Below the pieces are notes generated by a model that saw nothing but the letters and a program-made list of their open reading frames with translations, was not told the origin of the DNA and did not search any database. Positions 1 through 9,981 of a stretch of DNA of 64,000 nt are shown piece after piece. Each line of letters opens with the position of its first letter. Position 1 is the stretch's first letter. A program made the position numbers and the translations under genes. This stretch comes from an uncultured Lachnospiraceae bacterium (GTDB lineage Bacteria; Bacillota; Clostridia; Lachnospirales; Lachnospiraceae), in NCBI GenBank assembly GCA_947164605.1, contig CAMUXE010000010.1, positions 1 through 64,000 on the forward strand, read 5' to 3'.

Positions 1-1553
1 CTACTTCTTAACAGTCTGGTTAAGAACTGTAAACTCTGGGATGTGGAAAGCCCAAGATTCGCGGTTTGAACCGCCATCAGAGTTTCCCATATATAGGATA
101 TGCAATGCCTGAATCCATGCAGATTATGGATGCTGACATCTTAAAATATGAGCTTGGGCTCAATGCTGTGAGAACCTCTCACTATCCACAATCTCATGCC
201 TTTATCAAAAGATGTGATGAGATAGGACTTTTAGTCTTTACGGAGATGCCTGGATGGCAGCACATTGGCCGCGAAGAGTGGAAAAATCAGGCCTGTGTCA
301 ATCTCAAGGAAATGATTGTTCAATACAGGAATCATCCATCTATATTTATGTGGGGTGTGAGAATCAACGAATCCAAGGATGATGATAGTTTCTATACCAG
401 AACCAATGCTATCGCAAAGGCTCTTGACCCGACAAGGGCCAGAGCTGGTGTCAGAGCAAACAAAAGAAGTCATCTCCTAGAGGATGTCTACACCTATAAC
501 GATTTTTCCCACAATGGCAACAATGCCGGCTGTGAAAATAAAGCCTCCGTCACAAGCAATATGAAAAAGCCTTATCTAATCACTGAGTACAATGGTCATA
601 TGTATCCGACCAAAATGTACGACGATGAAGAGCATCGCTTATCTCACCTTTTAAGGCATTTGAAAGTAATCAATGACATTGCAGGAGAGGATGATATAGG
701 AGGCGGATTCGGTTGGTGTTTTGCCGATTACAACACCCACAAGGATTTCGGAAGTGGTGACAGAATTTGTTATCACGGCATTCTTGACATGTTTAGGAAT
801 CCAAAACCTGCAGCCTACGCTTATATGGTGGATTATACAAAAAAAGATCTTCTCTATGTGACTTCTTCCTACGACATCGGAGAGCATCCAGCAGGAAACC
901 GTGGAGAAGTATACATCATCAGCAATGCTGATTCCGTAAAGATGTATAAAAACGGGGTATTCATAAAAGAGTACAGCCACAGTAAGGACTCGGCTCCTGG
1001 ATTCGAGCACCTAAAGTTCCCACCAATTGTAATTGATGACTATATAGGCAATGAAATAAGAGAGCATGAGAATTTCACCGATATCCAGGCTGATTTTGTG
1101 AAGGATATTTTGAATTACATAACAAGGAAAGGCTACAAACTGTCCATGGGCATGAAGAAGAAGGCTCTTAGGCTCATGCTTCAGTATAAGATGACATTTG
1201 ACGATGCATATGAGCTCTATAGCCGCTATATCGGTGATTGGGGTGGAAGTTCAACTAACTATCGCTTCGACGCCTACAAGGACGGCAACCAGCTCTTCTT
1301 TTACAACGAGGCAATAAAAGTCACTTTAGAAGGGCCTATTATGGCAATAGGACCTGCCGCAAACACCGGCCTTGTTCAACTTTATGGTGGAGCCGGAGGC
1401 CTTATGATAAGAAGCTGCAAGAAAATACTTCATGATAAAGAAAGACTTCAATTAGATGGAAATGAACCAGGTTTAGTTTTACCGGCAAGGGTCACCTTCA
1501 GCCTACCTGATTCAAGTAATTACAGTTTAGATTTTGACGTGAAACTGACTTAA
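1..1553 (+). pseudogene. GH2 beta-galactosidase, frame-broken, 5' part outside window
   Basis: Hydrolyses terminal beta-galactosides. From base 66 the frame reads a typical GH2 TIM barrel: NRHQSFPYIGYAMPES, then RINES with the acid/base Glu (about residue 102 counted from base 66), then ITEYNG with the nucleophile Glu (about residue 174), followed by a C-terminal domain. It is not a clean gene start. Codon 66 is TTG with no ribosome binding site, and it sits inside the family motif KIRGLNRHQ, which is encoded from base 54. Bases 31-57 in another frame encode KLWDVESPR, the end of the preceding GH2 beta-sandwich, and that frame stops at 67-69. About 80 residues normally found between these motifs are missing, so the join looks like an out-of-frame deletion. 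A real deletion and an assembly error cannot be told apart here. First gene of the galactoside cluster. Confidence 0.7.
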
Positions 1554-1593
1554 TTAAGCCAAAATCACAATATTTATATTTAGGAGGTTTTAT

Positions 1594-3087
1594 ATGACTG
1601 ACCATTCAAAAAGAATCTTTGGAAATCCAGTCAGCGCAGCTGCCTACGACAAGGCTAAGCGCTCCAAAGAGTCCTATATCAACAAGTTTGGCGATGATTC
1701 TGATGCCAACTACCAACTGACTTTAAAGAAAAATGACTGTCTTTATGACGATTTCAATCTCTACAACTTGTGTTTATCTGACAACGAGGGCTCTGAAATC
1801 AATTATGACACCAAAAAAGGCATAATAGTCGGCAACATTCGCATGGGTTTTGGTCACTACAGAATCTCCATGGCTATGGCTTCAGCTGCACATGACCTTG
1901 GCTATACCCCTTACTGGTTTGATTTGAATTCATTTCCTACAACAACAGCAACCAAGATTATAAGCGCCCAAAACGAGCTTTATTCCCTTGGTTCTCGCAT
2001 ATCTCAAAAAAATAAACTCTTCAACAAGGTAGTCTGGGAACCTATGAATTATGATGGTTTTAAGCATCTTTCTTACAACTCATCTGACCAGAAGAATGCT
2101 GAGCTTATGACCCCGCTCTTCAAATCAATTCCAAAGGATATGCCTTTTATAGGAACTCATGTATGGCCAGCCCAGGCTGCAATCCACTCTGGTATGAAGC
2201 ACGTGGTCAATGCTATTCCTGACAATTGGCCTATGGCTCTCCACTTAGCTGAAGGCAGCATTCACACTGTGCAGACTCACAATGCCTACTACGGCTACAG
2301 AACCTTAAATGGCTTCCAGGGCGACCATATTCTGAAACCTATGCCACACAACTCAATCTACTATACAGGCCACTATATAGATGCCGAGCTTGTCCACGGC
2401 ATAGAATCTGATTGCGATGCCAGAATCGCAAGATCCAAGGCAAATACCCCAGTAAGATTCCTTCTCACAATCGGAGGTGCTGGCGCACAGCAGAAGTTAT
2501 TTACTTCAATCATAAGCTACTTAATTCCTGCCGTAAAGAAGCATAAGGCAAGCCTTATTATAAACTTTGGCGACCATCTCAATGTTCTAGAAAGTATCAT
2601 GGAAGAGCTTCCTGAATTGGACGAAATAGCCACAATGCATATCAACAATTGGGATGAAAGTAAGTCCTATACTAAAAAGGCACTTGAGAGCTCTAGTCAA
2701 CCTGATCACTACGACCCAGAAATTGAAGGCTTACACGTATTTGCCCATGATGATATATATGAGGCTGTATACTCAACTAACCTTCTTATGAGAGCTTGCG
2801 ATGTGCTTGTCACAAAACCAAGTGAATTGGCTTTTTATCCAATTCCTAAGCTCTTTATCGAGCATGTCGGTGGCCACGAAAAGTGGGGTGCTATCCACTC
2901 TGCAGAAATTGGCGATGGCTGTCCTGAGTGCAGTGATATCCCACACACTCTTCAGATGCTGTCACTCTTCATAAGGGACAGATCTCTCATTGAGGAAATG
3001 TGCCAAAACATTAAAAAGAACAAAAAACTAGGCATCTATGACGGAGCTTACAAGGCTGTAAAGCTTGCTTTTGGGGAGAGTATTTAA
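1594..3087 (+). CDS. conserved protein, GT-B/MurG-like N-terminal motif, function unknown
   Basis: 497 residues, AGGAGG ribosome binding site just before the ATG. I do not recognise a characterised family. A segment near residue 80 reads GNIRMGFGHYRISMAMA. This resembles the GxGHxRxA nucleotide-sugar-binding loop at the start of MurG and UgtP-like GT-B glycosyltransferases. A second glycine-rich loop, TIGGAGAQQK (about residue 290), would fit the start of the second Rossmann lobe. There is no signal peptide or membrane segment. It sits between the GH2 gene and the sugar transporter in one same-strand series, suggesting a role in galactoside or glycan metabolism. Activity as a glycosyltransferase or phosphorylase is inference only. 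Confidence 0.6.
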   Translation: MTDHSKRIFGNPVSAAAYDKAKRSKESYINKFGDDSDANYQLTLKKNDCLYDDFNLYNLCLSDNEGSEINYDTKKGIIVGNIRMGFGHYRISMAMASAAHDLGYTPYWFDLNSFPTTTATKIISAQNELYSLGSRISQKNKLFNKVVWEPMNYDGFKHLSYNSSDQKNAELMTPLFKSIPKDMPFIGTHVWPAQAAIHSGMKHVVNAIPDNWPMALHLAEGSIHTVQTHNAYYGYRTLNGFQGDHILKPMPHNSIYYTGHYIDAELVHGIESDCDARIARSKANTPVRFLLTIGGAGAQQKLFTSIISYLIPAVKKHKASLIINFGDHLNVLESIMEELPELDEIATMHINNWDESKSYTKKALESSSQPDHYDPEIEGLHVFAHDDIYEAVYSTNLLMRACDVLVTKPSELAFYPIPKLFIEHVGGHEKWGAIHSAEIGDGCPECSDIPHTLQMLSLFIRDRSLIEEMCQNIKKNKKLGIYDGAYKAVKLAFGESI

Positions 3088-3168
3088 CTAATACTTTAAA
3101 TAAGCCTTAAATAAGCCTTATCAAATGACTTTAAAATTACTCTTCTTCTAAGATTCAAGGAGGTTTTT

Positions 3169-4584
3169 ATGAATTCTAATTTAAAATTCAAGGAAAAGGC
3201 ATCTTATGGCCTTGGTGCTGTTGGAAAGGACATGGTTTATGCCCTCTCTGCAACCTACATTCTCTACTACTACCAAGATCTTTTGGGCATCAATGCACTT
3301 TACATGGGAATCATTCTCCTCTGTGCCAGAATATTTGACGCGCTCAATGACCCAATCATGGGCGTCATTGTTGCAAAGACTAAGACTAGATGGGGAAAGT
3401 TTAGACCTTGGCTCCTAGTCGGAACTCTCCTAAACTCAGTATTTCTGATTCTTATGTTTTCAGTTCCAAGCCAGGTTACAGGTTCCGGCCTTGTCGCTTG
3501 GGCTGCTGTAATGTACATCATGTGGGGCGTAACCTACACAATGATGGATATCCCATACTGGTCAATGGTTCCAGCATTTACCCAGGGTGGTAAGGAGAGA
3601 GAGAATCTCTCTGCTCTTGCCAGATCCTGTGCAGGAGTCGGCAGTGCTCTCATTCAGATTTTCACTATGACAATTGTCTACATCTTGGGCCGAATCGGCG
3701 CTTCAGGCGAAATTGCAAACTCAGTAGTTGAGTTAAATGGTTTCAGATACCTTGCCATTGCTGTTGCGGTGATTTTCATAGCATTTACCCTGATTTGCTG
3801 CATTAATATCAAAGAGAAATCTACTGTCAATATGCAGACTGCATCCCTTGGGCAAATGTTTAAAGCCCTCATACAAAACGATCAGGCCATGGTCATCGTT
3901 ATAGCCATCGTTTGTGTAAATACTGCCTTCTACACTACCAGCAACCTGCTCATATACTTCTTTAAGTATGATTTTGGCGGCGAAAACTGGTACAACAGCT
4001 ACACTCTTTTCAACACATTTGGCGGTGGAATGCAGATTTTATCTATGATGTTGCTCTTCCCACTTCTTAGAAAGTTTTTCAACACAATCAAACTCTTTAA
4101 GATTAGTCTTACAAGTGCAATCCTAGGTTATGTAGTTCTTTTGATAATTTCATTCTTCTCAATGAGCAATGTCTTTATTCTCTTTATACCGGCTTTCTTC
4201 ATCTTCACAGCCCTGGGAATACTCACAGTACTCACAACAATCTTCTTGGCCAATACCGTGGATTACGGTCATGTAAAGAATGGTCGCCGTGATGAGAGTG
4301 TTATCTTCTCTATGCAGACCTTCGTGGTTAAGCTGGCTTCTGGCATTTCAGCCCTTATAGCCTCTATCTGCCTCTATGTATTCTCTATCAGCTCTAACAC
4401 TGATACCGAAGTAGTCGCATCTCTCAGCCAGACTTCTGTCACAGGCCTAAGAATGACAATGACAATACTTCCTATGCTCGGACTCTTTATAGCCATGTAT
4501 GTCTTCAGACACAAGTACATCCTAACAGATGAGAAGATTAAAGAGCTTGAGACAGAGATTAAAAATCGTGGTTTGAATGATTGA
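3169..4584 (+). CDS. GPH-family sugar:cation symporter (MelB-like)
   Basis: 471-residue integral membrane protein with about 12 hydrophobic segments. The N-terminal signature of glycoside-pentoside-hexuronide symporters is clear: YGLGAVGKDMVYAL near residue 12, then ARIFDALNDPIMG and KTRWGKFRPWLL around residues 53-83. The acidic residues in the ALNDP loop correspond to the cation/sugar site of MelB. Placed directly before alpha-galactosidase and galactokinase, it most likely imports alpha- or beta-galactosides such as melibiose, raffinose-type sugars or lactose; the exact substrate cannot be read from sequence. Start supported by CAAGGAGG eight bases upstream. Confidence 0.88.
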   Translation: MNSNLKFKEKASYGLGAVGKDMVYALSATYILYYYQDLLGINALYMGIILLCARIFDALNDPIMGVIVAKTKTRWGKFRPWLLVGTLLNSVFLILMFSVPSQVTGSGLVAWAAVMYIMWGVTYTMMDIPYWSMVPAFTQGGKERENLSALARSCAGVGSALIQIFTMTIVYILGRIGASGEIANSVVELNGFRYLAIAVAVIFIAFTLICCINIKEKSTVNMQTASLGQMFKALIQNDQAMVIVIAIVCVNTAFYTTSNLLIYFFKYDFGGENWYNSYTLFNTFGGGMQILSMMLLFPLLRKFFNTIKLFKISLTSAILGYVVLLIISFFSMSNVFILFIPAFFIFTALGILTVLTTIFLANTVDYGHVKNGRRDESVIFSMQTFVVKLASGISALIASICLYVFSISSNTDTEVVASLSQTSVTGLRMTMTILPMLGLFIAMYVFRHKYILTDEKIKELETEIKNRGLND

Positions 4585-4601
4585 TTTAAAGGGGTAATTT
4601 T

Positions 4602-7064
4602 ATGATTATAGCCAAAGACCAAGTCTTTATGCTTAACACTAATTCGACTTCTTATATGTTTAAAATTGATGAGCACGGCCTCCTTCTCCATCTTTACTAT
4701 GGGGCTTCTCTTTGCGATTTTTCTTTGTCAGAGCAGCTAAGTCAAGGGGACCAGTTAGAAGAACTTGCCAAGGCACTGGAGCGCAAATCAGAATTTGCCC
4801 CAGGTAACAGCATCAACTACACAGATGGGCAGTTCAGTCTCGAGAACACTAATCTTGAAATATCAGGGATTGGCAAGGGCAGCCTTGTCACTCCCTATAT
4901 TAATTTAGTTTTCCCTGATGGCTCTAATAGCACCGATTTTATCTTTAAGGATTACAAGACCTATGACAGGCTCTTTATTCCAAAAGATTCCAGCTTTGGA
5001 AAAATGGCTCACTCCCACAATTCTGGCAATCAAAAAGAAGATGTCTCTTCTCTTGTGATTCGCCTCAAGGACCGCCACAAGCCTATCTTTATAGACCTCT
5101 ATTACATAGTCTATAAGGACAGCGACTGCATAGTTAGATATTCCAAGATTTACAACAAGTCTGAACAGCCAGTCATATTAAAGAGTCTTATGAGCACCCA
5201 GTTAAGCCTCAGTGCCGATACCTTTAAACATGGTAAGGTTAAGGTTAGCACCTTTGGTGGAGCCTGGATTAGAGAGATGTACAAAAATGACACCATCCTT
5301 TCATCCGGCAAGCTGATATCTGCCTCAAACACTGGAACTTCCTCTAATCGCAGCAATCCCCTTATCCTTGTCAGTGATTATGACACCTGTCAGGACAGCG
5401 GCAAATGCTATGGTTTCAATCTCATGTACAGTGGCAATCATTATGAGAGTGTTGAATTTAGTACTTATAAAGATATAGTCGTAAGCAGTGGTATAAATCC
5501 AGACAGCTTCGAGTTCAATCTAGAAGCTGGCGCAAGCTTTGAATCCCCAGAGGCCATCATGACCTTCTCAAATCAGGGTTACAATAGCTTAAGCCATAAT
5601 TTTCACAACTTTGTCAGAGAACATGTTATAAATCCAACATTTGCCCACAAGACCAGACCAATTCTTGTCAACAGCTGGGAAGCCTGCTATTTTAACATCA
5701 ATCATATGCGTCTCTTAAACCTTGCAAGGAATGCCAAAGCAGTTGGTGCAGAGCTATTTGTTATGGACGATGGCTGGTTTTCCAACAGGGATGACGACAC
5801 TTCATCACTCGGTGACTGGGAGGTCAACAAAAAGAAGCTCCCTTTCGGCCTTGAAGGCCTTGCCAAAGGAATCCATGATTTAGGACTGGACTTTGGAATA
5901 TGGATAGAACCTGAGATGATAAGTCAAAAGAGCAAACTCTACCAGGCCCATCCCGACTGGGCTATGGCCATCAAGGGTCGCGATCACAGCAGTGGCCGCA
6001 ATCAGATGATGCTCGATCTCTGTAATCCAGAGGTTGTTGACTATCTAATTGAGACCTTTAGTCAGCTGCTCTCAACACCTGGAATAAACTATGTTAAATG
6101 GGATATGAATCGCATTATGTCCGATATCTATTCCCCTTACCTGGCAAAAAAATACCCTGACCAGAGGATTTCATCCATGGTCCCTCACCTTTACGTGATG
6201 GGTCTTTACAGGCTAGCCTCTAGCCTAACACAGGCCTTTCCTAAAATTCTTTTTGAGGGCTGCGCCGCTGGTGGAAACCGCTTCGATTTGGGTATGCTTA
6301 CATTTTTCCCACAGATTTGGGCAAGTGACAACACTGATGCCATCGCAAGATGTCATATTCAAGAAGGTCTGAGCTACGGTTATCCACTGAGTTCTTACAC
6401 AGCACATGTTTCAAGCTGTCCTAACCACCAGACTCTCAGAAATGTTCCCTTAAAGACCCGCTTTAATGTTGCAGATTTTGCCAACATGGGACTAGAAATC
6501 AATGTCAGCGACTCCAATAGTGAGGAATTTAAGACTATTAGAACTGAAGTTGAATACTACAAGAAATTCCGTGATTTGGTTCTTGATGGTGACTTCTATC
6601 GCATCGACCAAAATGAGCTTGTCAGTGGGAACGATTCAGACCAATCAGGCTACCTTCACAGATGGCAACTTGTCTCTAAGGACAAATTGCGCTCTATGGC
6701 CCTAATAGTCCAGGAGGAGGTTAGACCTAACACTCCTAACCTGAGCCTAAAGCTTACAGGTCTTGAACCTAGCTACCTCTACCATGTGGAAAATATGGAC
6801 GAGAAGTATAACATCAAGAACTTTGGAGACCTGATAAATACTCAAGTCCCAGTGCACATTAAAAAAGATTCCCTGATTCACAATGCTATCTCTCGCTTTG
6901 TGACCATGCCTGGAGAAGTCGAATCATTCAATCTTTACGGTCACTTCCTCAACACTGCTTCTATCAGGCTCAAGGAAGCCTATATTGCCACTGGCTACAA
7001 TGACCAGGTCCGCTATTTCCAGGACTACAGCTCCAGATTGTATGAAATTACAAAGAAGGGATAA
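4602..7064 (+). CDS. alpha-galactosidase, GH36
   Basis: 820 residues, the usual size of clostridial and lactic acid bacterial GH36 enzymes. The N-terminal beta-supersandwich begins MIIAKDQVFMLNTNSTSY. The TIM barrel carries FVMDDGWF, then YVKWDMNR with the predicted nucleophile Asp501, and WASDNTDA with the predicted acid/base Asp576. The GGNRFDLGML segment contributes to the active site. No signal peptide, so intracellular. It would release galactose from imported alpha-galactosides for the galactokinase encoded two bases downstream. Start chosen from AAAGGGG before the ATG. Confidence 0.93.
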   Translation: MIIAKDQVFMLNTNSTSYMFKIDEHGLLLHLYYGASLCDFSLSEQLSQGDQLEELAKALERKSEFAPGNSINYTDGQFSLENTNLEISGIGKGSLVTPYINLVFPDGSNSTDFIFKDYKTYDRLFIPKDSSFGKMAHSHNSGNQKEDVSSLVIRLKDRHKPIFIDLYYIVYKDSDCIVRYSKIYNKSEQPVILKSLMSTQLSLSADTFKHGKVKVSTFGGAWIREMYKNDTILSSGKLISASNTGTSSNRSNPLILVSDYDTCQDSGKCYGFNLMYSGNHYESVEFSTYKDIVVSSGINPDSFEFNLEAGASFESPEAIMTFSNQGYNSLSHNFHNFVREHVINPTFAHKTRPILVNSWEACYFNINHMRLLNLARNAKAVGAELFVMDDGWFSNRDDDTSSLGDWEVNKKKLPFGLEGLAKGIHDLGLDFGIWIEPEMISQKSKLYQAHPDWAMAIKGRDHSSGRNQMMLDLCNPEVVDYLIETFSQLLSTPGINYVKWDMNRIMSDIYSPYLAKKYPDQRISSMVPHLYVMGLYRLASSLTQAFPKILFEGCAAGGNRFDLGMLTFFPQIWASDNTDAIARCHIQEGLSYGYPLSSYTAHVSSCPNHQTLRNVPLKTRFNVADFANMGLEINVSDSNSEEFKTIRTEVEYYKKFRDLVLDGDFYRIDQNELVSGNDSDQSGYLHRWQLVSKDKLRSMALIVQEEVRPNTPNLSLKLTGLEPSYLYHVENMDEKYNIKNFGDLINTQVPVHIKKDSLIHNAISRFVTMPGEVESFNLYGHFLNTASIRLKEAYIATGYNDQVRYFQDYSSRLYEITKKG

Positions 7065-7066
7065 GT

Positions 7067-8323
7067 ATGATTGCTTTTTATCAGGATAAAATAAAAAAAG
7101 CCCCAGATAGGGTCAGTCTTAAGGCTATTCTAATCCAGGCCCACAAGCATTTTTTTAACGATTATGACGCCAGCTCGCCTCAAGTCTACTTTGCCCCTGG
7201 CCGAGTAAACCTTATAGGTGAGCACACCGACTATAATGGTGGCCATGTCTTCCCCTGTGCCCTTCCAATAGGCACCTACGCCGCCATCAGTCTCCGCGAT
7301 GATGACAAACTCTCTGTCATGTCCTTAAACAATGATGAGGGAATCACAAGCCGCAGTATGACTGACATTATAGAAGATAAAACCGAGCGTGCTAGCAATT
7401 GGGCCTCATACGTCCATGGTCTTGTCTGGGCTCTATCTCAACATGGAATTGACCTTAAAAGTGGTGCAGACATACTAATTTACGGCGATATTCCTGCAGG
7501 TTCAGGGCTTTCATCTTCAGCTTCACTTGAGGTCCTTATTGCCTACAGTTTACTGGATTTGGAGCTCGATTACTTTAACAGCAGCAAAAAATCTCGAGAA
7601 GAGATTCTCACTATGATTGCCCAAATCAGCCAATACAGTGAGAACAAGTACAATGGCATGAACTGCGGTATTATGGACCAGTTTGCATCAGCCTTTGGCA
7701 GCGAAAACCAGGCCATCTACCTAGATACCAATAGTCTTGCTTATTCCTATGTCCCATTTGACCTAGGAGACTACGCCCTCCTCGTGACAAATACTAACAA
7801 AAAGCACAAGCTCATCGGCTCTGCCTACAATGACAGACGCGCCTCGTGTGAAGAAGCTTTGAAGGATTTGACTTCTATCAAGCCTGAACTTGATGCCCTC
7901 TGCAGCTTGACCTCCAAGGACTTCGAAGAGATTTCTTCTTACATCAAGAATCCTGAAGCTCGAATCAGGGCCAAGCACGCTGTTTACGAAAACGAGAGAA
8001 CCAAGCAGGCTGTCAGTCTCTTAAAAGCAGGAAACCTACCTGAATTTGGCCGTCTCATGTATGAGTCCCACGAATCCCTAAGCCATGATTATGAGGTTTC
8101 CTGCGATGAACTCGATGCTATTGTAAACATAGCAAGAACTATTCCCGGTGTCCTCGGTTGCCGCATGACTGGCGGCGGTTTCGGTGGTTGCACCGTGGCT
8201 ATTATAGCAAACGACTCCATAGAAGAATACAAGTCTGCAGTTGAACAAGCCTATACAGACAAGTTCGGCTATGCCCCATCCTTCTACATACTCAAAGCAG
8301 GAAGGGGTCCATATAGGCTCTGA
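7067..8323 (+). CDS. galK: galactokinase
   Basis: 418-residue GHMP kinase that phosphorylates galactose at C1, the entry to the Leloir pathway. All three signatures are visible: FAPGRVNLIGEHTDYNGGH, the ATP loop GDIPAGSGLSSSASLE, and GGGFGGCTVAI near the C-terminus. Only two bases separate it from the alpha-galactosidase, so translation is probably coupled. galT and galE are not in the window. It is the last gene of the (+) cluster and converges with the fumarase genes. Confidence 0.95.
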   Translation: MIAFYQDKIKKAPDRVSLKAILIQAHKHFFNDYDASSPQVYFAPGRVNLIGEHTDYNGGHVFPCALPIGTYAAISLRDDDKLSVMSLNNDEGITSRSMTDIIEDKTERASNWASYVHGLVWALSQHGIDLKSGADILIYGDIPAGSGLSSSASLEVLIAYSLLDLELDYFNSSKKSREEILTMIAQISQYSENKYNGMNCGIMDQFASAFGSENQAIYLDTNSLAYSYVPFDLGDYALLVTNTNKKHKLIGSAYNDRRASCEEALKDLTSIKPELDALCSLTSKDFEEISSYIKNPEARIRAKHAVYENERTKQAVSLLKAGNLPEFGRLMYESHESLSHDYEVSCDELDAIVNIARTIPGVLGCRMTGGGFGGCTVAIIANDSIEEYKSAVEQAYTDKFGYAPSFYILKAGRGPYRL

Positions 8324-8473
8324 TATTGAATCTAATATAGGCTATAGTATTGGCTCTTGTATTGGCTCTTGACTGATTTGATCCAAGATTTTTCTTAATT
8401 TCTAACTTTTCTTGGCCCACCTGGCAAGTCCCGCCGAGATTTTTTTAAATCTCGACTTCCTTGATTCACACCC
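8324..8473. terminator. convergent intergenic spacer with weak hairpin
   Basis: Separates galK (+) from the fumarase genes (-). Bases 8435-8442 and 8447-8454 form an 8-bp inverted repeat around four T's (CGAGATTT/AAATCTCG). There is no clear U-tract after it on either strand, so a bidirectional terminator is plausible but weak. A short direct repeat, GTATTGGCTCTT-like, lies at about 8348-8370. Confidence 0.35.
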
Positions 8474-8995
8474 CTAGTACAAACTATTTCCCTCAGTATC
8501 ACTTACCACGATTACTGGGAAATCTTCTACATAGAGCTTTCTTATTGCCTCTGTTCCAAGGTCATCATAGGCAATTACTTCTGACTTCTTTATACGCTGA
8601 GAGAGGATGGCGCCGGCGCCACCTACTGCAGCAAAGTAAACAGCCTTATTTCTAACAATTGCATCCCTGACAGCTTGAGATCTCTTTCCCTTGCCGATCA
8701 TGGCTCTGAGGCCTAAATCAAGGAGCTTTGGTGCATACTTATCCATTCTGCTGGCTGTTGTTGGGCCTGCAGAACCAATTGGACGGCCCTCTCTGGCAGG
8801 AGATGGTCCCATGTAGTAGATACAGCTTCCCTTGATATCAAAAGGAAGCTCCTCGCCTCTCGCAAGAGTCTCATCCATTCTCTTATGAGCTGCATCTCTT
8901 GCAGTGTAGATAGTTCCTGTAATATAAACATAATCACCAGCTCTGAGACTTAAAGCCGCCTCCTCGCTGAGTGGCATACTAATCTTCTTATCCAT
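8474..8995 (-). CDS. fumarate hydratase class I, beta subunit
   Basis: 173 residues, corresponding to the C-terminal domain of class I Fe-S hydro-lyases. Diagnostic stretches are YITGTIYTARDAAHKR, YYMGPSPAREGRPIGSAGPT and YFAAVGGAGAILS. It pairs with the alpha subunit encoded 13 bases upstream to form a [4Fe-4S] enzyme interconverting fumarate and malate. L-tartrate dehydratase has the same two-subunit form, so substrate specificity is inferred. Confidence 0.88.
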   Translation of the reverse strand: MDKKISMPLSEEAALSLRAGDYVYITGTIYTARDAAHKRMDETLARGEELPFDIKGSCIYYMGPSPAREGRPIGSAGPTTASRMDKYAPKLLDLGLRAMIGKGKRSQAVRDAIVRNKAVYFAAVGGAGAILSQRIKKSEVIAYDDLGTEAIRKLYVEDFPVIVVSDTEGNSLY

Positions 8996-9008
8996 TTTAA
9001 GCCTCCTC

Positions 9009-9851
9009 TTATAAACTTCTTGTCACATGTCTGTTTACGTGACAGCAGATGTTGATAGCAACTGGAAGTCCTGCAATATGAGTAGGATAAGTGTTAACAT
9101 TGACCGCGAGGGCTGTGTTCTTACCACCCAAACCGCCAGGTCCGATTCCTAAGCTGTTAATTTTCTCAAGCATCTCATCCTCTAAGTCTCTTACCCAGTC
9201 GATTTGAGGCTTATCCTCGAGATGTCTTGTAAGAGCTTGCTTTGCCATGATTGCAGACTTCTCGAAATCTCCACCTATACCGACACCTACAACCATAGGA
9301 GGACAAGCATTAGGACCTGCGTCCTTGACTGCTGTGAGGATAGCTTCCTTGACACCTTCGATGCCGTCAGCTGGCTTAAGCATAAATACACGGCTCATAT
9401 TTTCACTGCCAAAGCCCTTAGGAGCTACAGTAATTTCTACCTTATCACCTTCAACTATAGAATAATGCACAATTGCAGGTGTGTTGTCCTTAGTGTTGTT
9501 GCGGATGATTGGATCATCAACCACACTCTTTCTAAGATATCCCTCGACATAGCCCTGTCTTACACCTTCATTGATTGCATCCTCAAGATTTCCACCTGTA
9601 AAGTGAACCTCCTGACCTACCTTAATGAAAACAACAGCCATGCCTGTATCCTGACAGATTGGAATCATCTCAGATCCAGCAATCTCAAGGTTCTCAGAGA
9701 GCTGATTTAAAACCTTCTTGCCCAAATCTGACTCTTCACTGTCAACGGCCTTTACAAAGACCTCCTTCATATCGTCTGAAAGGAAGTGATTGGCCTGAAT
9801 ACACATTTCCTTAATATTACTTGTGATTAAACTGACATCAAATTCTCTCAT
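9009..9851 (-). CDS. fumarate hydratase class I, alpha subunit
   Basis: 280 residues carrying the [4Fe-4S]-binding half of the enzyme. Three conserved cysteine sites are visible: CQDTGMAVVF, NACPPMVVGVGIGGDFE and INICCHVNRH near the C-terminus. GLGGKNTALAVN is also typical. Oxygen-sensitive enzymes of this class are usual in strict anaerobes. L-tartrate dehydratase alpha is the alternative reading. No gene for succinate or tartrate metabolism is next to it. Confidence 0.88.
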   Translation of the reverse strand: MREFDVSLITSNIKEMCIQANHFLSDDMKEVFVKAVDSEESDLGKKVLNQLSENLEIAGSEMIPICQDTGMAVVFIKVGQEVHFTGGNLEDAINEGVRQGYVEGYLRKSVVDDPIIRNNTKDNTPAIVHYSIVEGDKVEITVAPKGFGSENMSRVFMLKPADGIEGVKEAILTAVKDAGPNACPPMVVGVGIGGDFEKSAIMAKQALTRHLEDKPQIDWVRDLEDEMLEKINSLGIGPGGLGGKNTALAVNVNTYPTHIAGLPVAINICCHVNRHVTRSL

Positions 9852-9981
9852 GATTTTACTCCATAATCATAAATCTTTACTGAAAAGCCTGCTTTTCCAA
9901 AATATACCTTTCAAGTCACACTGCTCATTCTCAAAAAGTCGGCTTATATTTAACAATTAATATAATAACTCTAAAAAAGTG

